NCBI RefSeq assembly: GCF_019913785.1
Contig: NZ_JAIOHK010000063.1
Location: 62,001 to 126,000, forward strand
Origin: Altibacter sp.
GTDB lineage: Bacteria > Bacteroidota > Bacteroidia > Flavobacteriales > Flavobacteriaceae
DNA length: 64,000 bases
Reading direction: 5' to 3'
Positions 1-7,635 of this stretch are shown piece after piece (the first letter of the stretch is position 1; each line of letters opens with the position of its first letter). The notes under the pieces are model-generated. The model did no database searches and had not been told where the DNA came from. It worked only from the letters and a program-made list of their open reading frames with translations. The position numbers and the translations under genes are program-made.

Positions 1-857
1 TTCGATCTGTTAGCGAATCATCCGCCTGATCGAATAAAAGATATTCCCTATCCCGTTCTTGATCCCTTGTATGACACCACCGTGGTGTTTGCAGAAAATG
101 CCAATCGGATCATTCCACTGCTTAAAACAGAGCGATATCGAGACAAACTACTTTCCTATGTCAGTGATCGAACGCAGTACGACAGCTTGGATGTGAGTGA
201 TTTTATAAAGTTTATAAAGGATATCGTGGCACATTTCGAAATAGACGTCACGCGTTATATGGACAGCATTTCCAGAGAAAAGTACGAATACTGTAACTAT
301 TCACTTATGTATAACTATTTGGAGGTTATTAATACCCTGGAAGTAAATCCGGACGATGTCGCTACGGGTCTCGATAAGCTTATGTCGCAACTTGAATCGG
401 ACAACTGGTTACAGTCAAAAGCGCTGATTACTTCCTTACATATTGGCGCTCCTGTAAAAGAGGCCGTGCTGAAGAAAGCTTTGGATACACTGTATTCCCG
501 TTTTGAAATCATGGAAGCTCTAATAAATAGCGGCAACTTAAAAAATGTTCCTGAAGCCTATTTGGAGCCTCAGGAATTCGCTAGATTATGCATTTATAAT
601 GTATTGGTAATTACGAAGGGTACCCCTATTTTATTGATTTGGTGGGCATCTTTACTGAAAATGAAAAGGACTATTTTGTGTTTTCTTATGGTTTTAAGGA
701 TGAGGATAATACGGCGAGATACGTGGCGGTAATTGAAGATATTCCGGTGGTTTTACACGACTTTAAACGTAATTACGGATATTTCGACAGGGATACACTT
801 GTAGAGGACTGGGAAGCTCAGGGAAGACAATTGCTCAAAAAGTATAATGAAGAATAA
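1..857 (+). pseudogene. Frameshifted hypothetical gene, 5' end outside window
   Basis: An open frame runs from the first base without a start codon and stays coding-like to about base 600. The same sense then continues in another frame (reading I-G-N-Y-E-G-Y-P-Y-F-I-D-L) to the stop at 857. After base 600 the first frame turns into low-complexity W/L/M/R-rich residues, as expected after a frameshift. The second frame has a stop at 597-599, so the slip lies roughly between 600 and 606, next to GTATTGGTAA. I do not recognise the family. The C-terminal part is rich in charged and aromatic residues with no visible membrane segment. It could be a real pseudogene or a one-base sequencing error. An internal TTG at 67 is not the real start, because coding sequence continues upstream to base 1. 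Confidence 0.6.
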
Positions 858-864
858 CTAAACG

Positions 865-1407
865 TTATACGTCTATTTCATGGGCAAAATTTTGCAGCAC
901 ATCAATAAATCCTAGTTGAAGCACTTCGTTGGTAATTTCCTTTTTTTCTACTGAAAAGTTTTCAGAAAAAGAAGGAAAAGCAAAACTCTCAATAACGGTT
1001 CCGCCATAACGCGGCAATACACCCTTTGTATATTCTAAAGCCGAAAGGGCGCCTCGTTTTCCGTTGGAGGTACTCATGAGCAACACTTTCTTATCTATCA
1101 GGAACTTATATTCCAAACGGGACAGCCAATCCATCGTATTTTTAAAAAAGGCCGAAACCGTGCCGTTATGTTCGTTTACGGAAATAAGCAGTGCGTCTAC
1201 CGCTGCAATTTCATTTTTCAATAAGCTGAGTTCAATGGGATATCCCTTTTCACGTTCCAGGTCTTCGCTAAATAGAGGTAATGGAAAATCGGTCAGCCTG
1301 ACCACTTTTACTTGATGGCCTACCATTTTAGATGCCGCATATTGAACTAATTGATGATTGATAGAGGTACTACTGTTGCTTCCTGCGAAGGCCAATATTT
1401 TTTTCAT
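865..1407 (-). CDS. NAD(P)H-dependent FMN reductase family protein
   Basis: This 180-residue flavodoxin-fold protein probably reduces FMN or quinones with NAD(P)H in the cytoplasm. The N-terminus MKKILAFAGSNSSTSIN contains the GSNSSTSxN phosphate-binding loop of the NADPH-dependent FMN reductase family. LLISVNEHNGTVSAFFKN matches the PEYNGSxPxxLKN region, with the family Pro-Glu-Tyr replaced by Val-Asn-Glu-His. The length is typical. The gene converges tail to tail with the broken gene on its left, leaving only 7 nt. A TATCTTTG -7 element lies 5-12 nt upstream of the ATG on the minus strand, so the transcript should have almost no leader. The substrate cannot be told from sequence. Confidence 0.88.
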   Translation of the reverse strand: MKKILAFAGSNSSTSINHQLVQYAASKMVGHQVKVVRLTDFPLPLFSEDLEREKGYPIELSLLKNEIAAVDALLISVNEHNGTVSAFFKNTMDWLSRLEYKFLIDKKVLLMSTSNGKRGALSALEYTKGVLPRYGGTVIESFAFPSFSENFSVEKKEITNEVLQLGFIDVLQNFAHEIDV

Positions 1408-1410
1408 GAG

Positions 1411-1419
1411 GCAAAGATA
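1411..1419 (-). promoter_or_regulatory. Bacteroidota -7 promoter element of the FMN reductase
   Basis: On the minus strand the sequence reads TATCTTTGC directly before CTC-ATG. It fits the TAnnTTTG -7 consensus. Its closeness to the ATG predicts a very short or absent 5' leader. Confidence 0.5.
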
Positions 1420-1702
1420 TTTAATTTAAGACGCACAAATTGGCAATACTTACAAAAAGCAACTCTTAAAATTATTCGTTTTTTTACGCAATAATTGAAG
1501 TTTGTCGAATATTTAAAACACTTTAACGAATAACTATGTGTTTCAGACATATAAGTTTGATTATGTGTAGGAATTTTCCTTAATATTGTCAAAGAAGTTT
1601 AACGGGATGAGAGCTAATCTTATCACTAAACAGAAGTCAAAGATCCATGATTATACCTAAAGGACCCGTTTATAAATAATGAAGTAACACAGCATTTGAA
1701 GA

Positions 1703-1736
1703 TTCACCAATCCCCCCGATTGTCTTGATTGGTGAA
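1703..1736. other. Perfect 10-bp inverted repeat in the intergenic region
   Basis: TTCACCAATC and GATTGGTGAA form a 10-bp stem around a 14-nt loop. There is no clear T-tract on either strand, so it is less like a terminator than the hairpin just to its right. The remainder of the 365-base gap (1408-1772) is AT-rich and shows no convincing gene; a 62-codon frame there lacks homology-like features. Confidence 0.5.
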
Positions 1737-1744
1737 AAATTAAG

Positions 1745-1772
1745 AACCATCCGCCCTTGGCGGATGGTTTTT
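1745..1772 (-). terminator. Rho-independent terminator of the two-domain secreted protein gene
   Basis: AACCATCCGCC and GGCGGATGGTT form an 11-bp GC-rich stem with a 3-nt loop, four bases beyond the stop codon of the minus-strand gene. T residues flank both sides, so it may also stop plus-strand transcription. Confidence 0.8.
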
Positions 1773-3311
1773 TTATTGTTTTATAAATTTCTGAAGTCCG
1801 ATACCCCTGGGAGTTGTCACTTCAACAAAATACATACCTGCTTCCAAATTGGAAACAGCGATCGTTGTAGTAGCCGTTAATTCCTTCACCAACCTGCCCT
1901 GCATTGAGTATATGTTAACATTCAAAATGTCTTCCGAAGACTGAATAAAAAGTGTTTCACCTGCCGGATTGGGATACAATACAAACGCAATACCTTCAAA
2001 TTCACTTATTCCTAAAACAGACGTATGAAACGCTTCTACATAATCAATATCGTCCAAATAGTACAAATTATCTGTCGAACTCGATCGAAACTGAACCCCT
2101 CCCAAACTTGTGGGATAAGTACCTGCTTCATTGGTAAATGGAGTCCCTTCGGGAATTACTTCCACTCCATCTATTGCGAACTGCCATGTAGATGTTCCTA
2201 TTCCATCCATAATATCCACATTGACAATTAACTCAAACCATTGATCGTGCGGAAACGAAAAGGCTACATCACCCAGGGCGGTATCGTCGATAAGGCCCAC
2301 TCCGGGATTTTGATTGTCTTCATTGAAAATGAAATTCCCAACAATTAATTCGCCAACACCAATGGGAAGTTCTCCTTGCAAGTTCCAGGAAGCTTCGTGA
2401 TTGCTTGGCACGTACATTTGAAATTTGATGCCGGACGCTCCCTGCGTTTGATTGTTCAAGTCCAAGATAAGTTCTGAAGTTCCGTCACCCGGCAGCATTG
2501 CCGATTTAGTGCCACTATACGCCTGATCTGTTGTGATAATTGGGCAATTTGACGGACAATCGTACCACCATTCAGCAAAGGGTCCGCCTGCTTCGTATTC
2601 CATATCATCTACAAACGGAATTGGCAGCGGATCGATAAACTGGTTCGTATAATAAAAATCATCTAGGTAGTATTCATTATCAGTAGAAATAGAAAAGAAA
2701 TCCATGCCACCCAAACTCGTGGGGTAAGTTCCGCTACCATCCGTAAAGGGTGTCCAGGCAGGAATCACTTCAATCCCTTTTACATATAGTTGCCAGGTCG
2801 CAGTACCAATGCCTGTACTAATGTCAACGTTCATAACTATTTTAAACCACTCATCGTGAGGAAAATTGAAATATACTTCCCCTAATGCAGTATCATCGAT
2901 AAGTCCAACACCCGGGTTGATGTTGTCTTGGTTAAAATAAAAGTTGCCTACTATCCACTCACCTGCTCCAATGGGAACCGTTCCTTGTAAGTTAAAATAG
3001 CCCACTTTATTACTGGGAATGTACATCCAAAATTCCAAGCCCCATTCACCAAAGATCTTATTGCCTAAGTCTAATACGGCATCTGTAGTGCCATCGCCCG
3101 GTATTAAACCGGACCATTCGCCACTATGAGCCTGAGCAGATGAACATGCTATACCACATCCTGCTCCGCCTCCACAACCCCACCAAGTCCATATACCACC
3201 ATCAAGAATTTGTCCATCAAACATACATTCCTCAAAATCTCCTACAAGTTGAGCAGTTGCATTCCAACTTAAAAAAAGCGTGGCCGCCAATAAATAAATT
3301 GTCGTTTTCAT
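1773..3311 (-). CDS. Secreted protein with two tandem domains and T9SS type A sorting signal
   Basis: This 512-residue protein starts with a signal peptide (MKTTIYLLAATLFLSWNATA) and ends in a type IX sorting domain: YPNPAGETLFI, then LEAGMYFVEVTT and a terminal basic tail. Between these are two copies of a roughly 200-residue domain (about 25-225 and 235-430). Each contains AxSGxxSxxxPGDGT, an LDLxxxxxGxxGxxFxMY segment, DDTALGxVxFxFPHDxWF and TYPTSLGGxxFxS motifs. The domain resembles a concanavalin-like jelly roll, but I cannot name a Pfam family with certainty. The Cys- and Gly-rich stretch near residues 40-58 is unusual. It should be exported and anchored or released by T9SS. The single-domain paralogue lies just upstream in the same direction, so the two are probably co-transcribed. 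Confidence 0.85.
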   Translation of the reverse strand: MKTTIYLLAATLFLSWNATAQLVGDFEECMFDGQILDGGIWTWWGCGGGAGCGIACSSAQAHSGEWSGLIPGDGTTDAVLDLGNKIFGEWGLEFWMYIPSNKVGYFNLQGTVPIGAGEWIVGNFYFNQDNINPGVGLIDDTALGEVYFNFPHDEWFKIVMNVDISTGIGTATWQLYVKGIEVIPAWTPFTDGSGTYPTSLGGMDFFSISTDNEYYLDDFYYTNQFIDPLPIPFVDDMEYEAGGPFAEWWYDCPSNCPIITTDQAYSGTKSAMLPGDGTSELILDLNNQTQGASGIKFQMYVPSNHEASWNLQGELPIGVGELIVGNFIFNEDNQNPGVGLIDDTALGDVAFSFPHDQWFELIVNVDIMDGIGTSTWQFAIDGVEVIPEGTPFTNEAGTYPTSLGGVQFRSSSTDNLYYLDDIDYVEAFHTSVLGISEFEGIAFVLYPNPAGETLFIQSSEDILNVNIYSMQGRLVKELTATTTIAVSNLEAGMYFVEVTTPRGIGLQKFIKQ

Positions 3312-3330
3312 ACCAGTTAGTTTTAAGGTG

Positions 3331-4236
3331 TTATTTCTTTATAAATTTCTGAAGTCCGATTCCCTTCGGCGTTGTCACTTCGATCACGTAGATACCATCT
3401 GCCAATAGGGAGACATCCATAATATCCGAATTATTGCTTTCCATCACTTGTCTTCCTATGATGTTGTAAACTTTGAGCGATATAATATCTTCTTGCGAAT
3501 GAATTCGCAAGAAATTAGCTACCGGATTGGGAACTACTGAAAAAACAACAGCAGAAACATCATCAATCCCCAAAGAAGGGGTGTGAAAACCATTGATATA
3601 ATCGAAGGTGTCAATGTACAATTGATTATTGGAATTAATTGAGAAGAAGTCTACCCCGCCCAGACTCGTTGGATAGGTACCGCTTCCATTGGTAAAGGGT
3701 GTTCCTGCCGGCACTGCCTCGACTCCATCGGCATAAAACTGCCAGGTGGATGCGTTAATCCCGCTGGAGATATCGACATTGATAATAATTTCGAACCATT
3801 CGTCATGCGGAAACGCAAACATAACCGATCCTAGCGCCGTGTCATCAATTTCACCTACACCCGGACTAGTATTATCACGATTAAAATAGATGTTTCCCAC
3901 AATCCATTGTCCGGCACCTACCGGATACTCTCCTTGTAAATTCCAATAGGCCTCCTTACCAAGTGGTACAAACATCCAGAATTTCAATCCCCATTCGCCG
4001 GCTACCTTACTGCCTAAATCTAAAACTACATCGGTAGTACCATCATCCGGTATATATCCGTATTGTACTCCGCTATGTGCATTTCCCACTCCAATCGGTG
4101 GGCAACCAAAAGGTGGTCCACCACCCCAGTGCGCCGGACAATTTCCAGCCGGCCATTCCATATCATCATAAAATTGTGCGTTTGCTCCAAGCATGCAGAA
4201 ACAAAGCACCATCGCCATTAGGTACTTGTTTTTCAT
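3331..4236 (-). CDS. Secreted single-domain paralogue with T9SS type A sorting signal
   Basis: This 301-residue protein has a signal peptide (MKNKYLMAMVLCFCMLGANA), one copy of the domain found twice in the neighbouring 512-residue protein, and a C-terminal T9SS sorting domain (VPNPVANFLRI, then LADGIYVIEVTTPKGIGLQK). The last 15 or so residues, VTTPKGIGLQKFIKK, are almost identical to the neighbour's tail. The shared motifs DDTALGSVMFAFPHDEWF and GTYPTSLGGVDFFSI make recent duplication clear. A gap of 19 nt separates it from the next gene, with no terminator between, so the pair is likely one operon. The function is unknown; surface or extracellular location is expected. Confidence 0.85.
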   Translation of the reverse strand: MKNKYLMAMVLCFCMLGANAQFYDDMEWPAGNCPAHWGGGPPFGCPPIGVGNAHSGVQYGYIPDDGTTDVVLDLGSKVAGEWGLKFWMFVPLGKEAYWNLQGEYPVGAGQWIVGNIYFNRDNTSPGVGEIDDTALGSVMFAFPHDEWFEIIINVDISSGINASTWQFYADGVEAVPAGTPFTNGSGTYPTSLGGVDFFSINSNNQLYIDTFDYINGFHTPSLGIDDVSAVVFSVVPNPVANFLRIHSQEDIISLKVYNIIGRQVMESNNSDIMDVSLLADGIYVIEVTTPKGIGLQKFIKK

Positions 4237-4270
4237 AAGAAAAAGTTTTTTTAGTTGTCTCTTAAAGGTA

Positions 4271-4300
4271 CAAAAAAACCATTCGCTTTCGACGAATGGC
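4271..4300 (-). terminator. Rho-independent terminator of lpd
   Basis: On the minus strand, a CCATTCG/CGAATGG stem with a 7-nt loop is followed by a run of seven T residues. It lies about 26 nt after the lpd stop. Confidence 0.85.
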
Positions 4301-4325
4301 TTTTAAAAAATTGATTTTTAAGTCT

Positions 4326-5726
4326 TTAGATATGCAGCGCTCTATCCGCTGTAGCCGCTAGGGCAGCTTCTTTTACGGCCTCTGCATAGGTAGGGTGCGC
4401 ATGACTCATACGGGCGATATCTTCGGCGCTGGCTCTAAATTCCATAGCCGTAACCGCTTCAGCAATTAAATCGGCGACACGGGCTCCTACCATGTGTACG
4501 CCCAATACCTCATCGGTCGTTTTATCGGCAAGGATCTTTACAAATCCATCTATATCGCCACTGGCACGTGAACGTCCCAAAGCCCGCATTGGAAATTGTC
4601 CAACTTTGTACACAATATTAGCTTCCTGTAATTGTTCTTCGTTCTTGCCAACCGAGGCTACTTCGGGCCAGGTATAAACAACGCTCGGTATTAGGTTGTA
4701 ATCGATATGCGGTTTCTGTCCGGCAAGGGTTTCAGCAACAAATACGCCTTCTTCTTCGGCCTTATGTGCCAACATGGCGCCACGAATAACATCCCCAATC
4801 GCATAGATATTCTTTACATTGGTCTGCAAGTGTTCGTTTACATCGATCATCCCTCGTTCGGTGATTTTTACACCGGCATTTTCAGCCTTCAAACCGTCTG
4901 TGTATGGACGACGCCCTACAGAAACCAGACAATAGTCTCCTGAAAGTGTCACTTCCGCATCTTTTTTATCGGTTGCGGTAACCGTAATTTCGTTTTTCTT
5001 TCTTGAAACGGCGGAAACCTTATGCGACAGATAAAACTTCACACCTTGCTTCTTCATCACCTTGGTTAGTTCCCTACTTTGAGCGCTATCCATGGTTGGG
5101 ATAATACGGTCCATATATTCCACAACAGAAACTTCGGCTCCTAAACGTCGGTATACCTGTCCAAGTTCCAAACCAATCACTCCGCCACCAATGACAATTA
5201 GATGTTTGGGAATTTCGGTTAAAGTCAGGGCTTCCGTAGAAGTAATAATACGTTCTTTATCAATTTTTATAAAAGGTAATGTTGCAGGCTTAGATCCGGT
5301 GGCAATAATAATATTCTTAGCCTCGATCGTCTGTTTTTTATCACCGGTAATCTCAATATGCGTGGCATCTTTAAAAGCACCCATTCCGGTAAAGACATCC
5401 ACCTTATTCTTGTTCATCAAAAATTCAATACCCTTGGTGGTTTGTTCAACCACCGATGCTTTCCGCTCGATCATTTTTTTGAAATTGATCTTCACCTCTC
5501 CCGGAATTTCAATCCCGTGCTCTGCAAAGTGTTTCATGGCCTCTTCATAATGATGTGAAGAATCCAACAAGGCCTTACTTGGAATACATCCAACGTTAAG
5601 ACAGGTGCCTCCTAAGACACTATATTTTTCAATAAGGGCGGTTTTCATCCCCAATTGGGCGCAGCGGATAGCGGCTACATATCCCCCGGGGCCTGAACCA
5701 ATAATGGCAACATCGTAGGTGCTCAT
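4326..5726 (-). CDS. lpd: Dihydrolipoyl dehydrogenase (E3)
   Basis: Lpd reoxidises dihydrolipoyl groups of 2-oxoacid dehydrogenase complexes with NAD+. The 466-residue protein shows the FAD-binding GSGPGG motif at residues 10-15, the redox disulfide GGTCLNVGCIPSK (C42/C47), the NAD-binding VIGGGVIGLELG segment, YAIGDV, and the C-terminal catalytic HAHPTYAEA. I start it at the ATG giving MSTYDVAIIG; a farther upstream ATG would add 16 residues that do not belong to the fold. No genes for the E1 or E2 components are nearby, as is common for a stand-alone lpd. A clear terminator follows. Confidence 0.96.
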   Translation of the reverse strand: MSTYDVAIIGSGPGGYVAAIRCAQLGMKTALIEKYSVLGGTCLNVGCIPSKALLDSSHHYEEAMKHFAEHGIEIPGEVKINFKKMIERKASVVEQTTKGIEFLMNKNKVDVFTGMGAFKDATHIEITGDKKQTIEAKNIIIATGSKPATLPFIKIDKERIITSTEALTLTEIPKHLIVIGGGVIGLELGQVYRRLGAEVSVVEYMDRIIPTMDSAQSRELTKVMKKQGVKFYLSHKVSAVSRKKNEITVTATDKKDAEVTLSGDYCLVSVGRRPYTDGLKAENAGVKITERGMIDVNEHLQTNVKNIYAIGDVIRGAMLAHKAEEEGVFVAETLAGQKPHIDYNLIPSVVYTWPEVASVGKNEEQLQEANIVYKVGQFPMRALGRSRASGDIDGFVKILADKTTDEVLGVHMVGARVADLIAEAVTAMEFRASAEDIARMSHAHPTYAEAVKEAALAATADRALHI

Positions 5727-5812
5727 AAAGTGTGTTTTAAATTCGAAACACAAAGTTACAATACTATTTAGCAACTGCCAATACTGTGTGAAAAAGGATT
5801 GTTAATTTTACG

Positions 5813-6274
5813 CTAATTTATAACCAGTGCGGTGGTATTCTTCACTTCGTTGATGGTAAACGAACTTTGTGTACTACCAATGTGCTGTAAGGTGGTTAGT
5901 TTGGTTACCATAAAGGACCTGAAATGTTTCATATCGGTGACCAATACTTTCAGCAAATAATCATATTCTCCACTTACATGAAAACACTCTAAGACCTCAT
6001 CCAGTTGCGTTACCTCTGCCTCAAACTTGGTAAGGTATTCTTTTGAATGTTTTTCCAGTTTAATCTGACAAAAGACCGAAAAACCTAGATTTACCTTGTC
6101 CTTGTCGACTAGGGTGACGTATTTTTTGATGATACCATTCCGTTCTAACTTTTTGATACGTTCATAGACCGCTGTGACCGATAGATTCAATTTGTTGGAA
6201 AGTTCCTTATTGGTCTGTTTACAGTCCTGTTGTATATAATGCAACAGCGATTTATCTATTTTGTCCAATTCCAT
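5813..6274 (-). CDS. Lrp/AsnC family transcriptional regulator
   Basis: This 153-residue regulator has an N-terminal winged helix-turn-helix (LDKIDKSLLHYIQQDCKQTNKE at the start, then LSVTAVYERIKKLERNGII) and a C-terminal RAM ligand-binding domain (VLECFHVSGEYDYLLKVLV, MKHFRSFM, GSTQSSFTINEVK). It is divergent from the Cys/Met PLP enzyme across a 160-bp gap, which suggests it senses an amino acid and controls that gene; this is inferred from position only. The length is normal for the family. Confidence 0.93.
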   Translation of the reverse strand: MELDKIDKSLLHYIQQDCKQTNKELSNKLNLSVTAVYERIKKLERNGIIKKYVTLVDKDKVNLGFSVFCQIKLEKHSKEYLTKFEAEVTQLDEVLECFHVSGEYDYLLKVLVTDMKHFRSFMVTKLTTLQHIGSTQSSFTINEVKNTTALVIN

Positions 6275-6434
6275 ATCTGAAAATTTTTCTAAAAACCACC
6301 AAAAAGGCTTGTAATTCTCTTATAAATAGCTACAAATCTATCAAATTATAGTTTTATTTTCTATATATGACCCATATCATTGACAAATATTCTAATTACC
6401 AATAGATTTACCTAGCACTTTAAATTGAAACGAG

Positions 6435-7634
6435 ATGAAATTCAAACCCGCAGATAAAATACAAGACTTACAATATTTTGGCGAATTTGGAGGTGTAAAC
6501 CCTTCTATTTCCGATTCTTCTACCTACACCTTTCTTTCGGCAAAGACCATGTTCGACACCTTTGAAGGAAATGCTGAAGGCTGTTATCTGTACTCGCGCC
6601 ATACCACCCCGTCAAATCTTTATTTAGGAGAGGCACTAGCAGCTATGGAAGGTACCGAAACCGCCAATGTCGCGGCAAGTGGAATGGGGGCTATTACTCC
6701 TACTATTCTTCAGTTTTGCCAAGCTGGCGATCATATTATTTCGAGTCGGACTATTTACGGGGGTACCTATGCGTTTTTAAAGAATTTTACACCTAGAATG
6801 GGGATTGATACTTCATTTGTCGACATCACCAAGTTAGACGTAGTAGAAGCCGCCATTACCTCTAAGACAAAAATTATCTTTTGTGAGTGCGTGAGTAACC
6901 CGCTGTTGGAAATAGCCGATATTGCCGCACTGGCTAAAATCGCAAAAAAACACGGCTTGCAATTGTTAGTGGATAATACATTTTCTCCCTTGACGATTTC
7001 TCCTGCCAAATTAGGTGCCGATGTGGTCCTGCACAGTTTGACTAAATTCATCAACGGAAGTAGTGATACCATGGGTGGCGTTGTATGTGGGAGTCAGGAG
7101 TTAATTGATTCCCTTCGGAATGTCAACGACGGTGCTTGTATGTTGTTAGGGGCATCCATGGATAGTTTACGTGCGGCTTCTATTCTGAAAAATATGCGTA
7201 CGCTGCATATTCGTATGAAGCAGCATAGTCATAACGCTTTATTTTTAGCCGAAAAGTTTGAGGCAGACGGATTAAAAACCGTCTATCCCGGCTTGAAATC
7301 ACATCCCGGACATACATTGTACAAAAGCATGATGAATGAAGAATATGGCTTCGGAGGTATGCTTACTGTGGATGTAGGGAGTTTGGAGAAGGCCAATGAG
7401 TTGATGGAATTGATGCAGCAACGAAATCTGGGTTATTTGGCGGTGAGTTTAGGATTCTATAAAACCCTGTTTAGTGCCCCGGGCACCTCAACTTCTTCAG
7501 AAATACCAGAAGAAGAGCAAGTAGAAATGGGGCTTACTGATGGATTGATTCGTTTTTCCATAGGTTTGGACAACGATATAGCACGTACCTACAAAATGAT
7601 GCGGCAGTGTATGGTTGAAGTTGGGGTGTTGTAG
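6435..7634 (+). CDS. Cys/Met metabolism PLP-dependent enzyme (methionine gamma-lyase / cystathionine lyase family)
   Basis: This 399-residue fold-type I PLP enzyme has ASGMGAI near residue 81 (PLP phosphate site), LVDNTF with Asp180, and the Schiff-base lysine K204 in HSLTKFINGSSD. Family members cleave or replace the gamma or beta substituents of sulfur amino acids. The tyrosine of YLYSRHTTPSN is the partner-subunit residue. The cysteine conserved in methionine gamma-lyases (C116 of the Pseudomonas enzyme, in YGCT) is Gly here (IYGGTYAF), so methionine gamma-lyase activity should not be assumed. The divergent Lrp regulator suggests amino-acid control. The gene converges with the repeat-protein gene leaving a single base. 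Confidence 0.88.
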   Translation: MKFKPADKIQDLQYFGEFGGVNPSISDSSTYTFLSAKTMFDTFEGNAEGCYLYSRHTTPSNLYLGEALAAMEGTETANVAASGMGAITPTILQFCQAGDHIISSRTIYGGTYAFLKNFTPRMGIDTSFVDITKLDVVEAAITSKTKIIFCECVSNPLLEIADIAALAKIAKKHGLQLLVDNTFSPLTISPAKLGADVVLHSLTKFINGSSDTMGGVVCGSQELIDSLRNVNDGACMLLGASMDSLRAASILKNMRTLHIRMKQHSHNALFLAEKFEADGLKTVYPGLKSHPGHTLYKSMMNEEYGFGGMLTVDVGSLEKANELMELMQQRNLGYLAVSLGFYKTLFSAPGTSTSSEIPEEEQVEMGLTDGLIRFSIGLDNDIARTYKMMRQCMVEVGVL

Positions 7635-7635
7635 G

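Noticed and set aside
1404..1592. A 62-codon minus-strand frame in the gap right of the FMN reductase
   Set aside because: It overlaps the start of the FMN reductase gene, its residues are not protein-like, and nothing supports translation.
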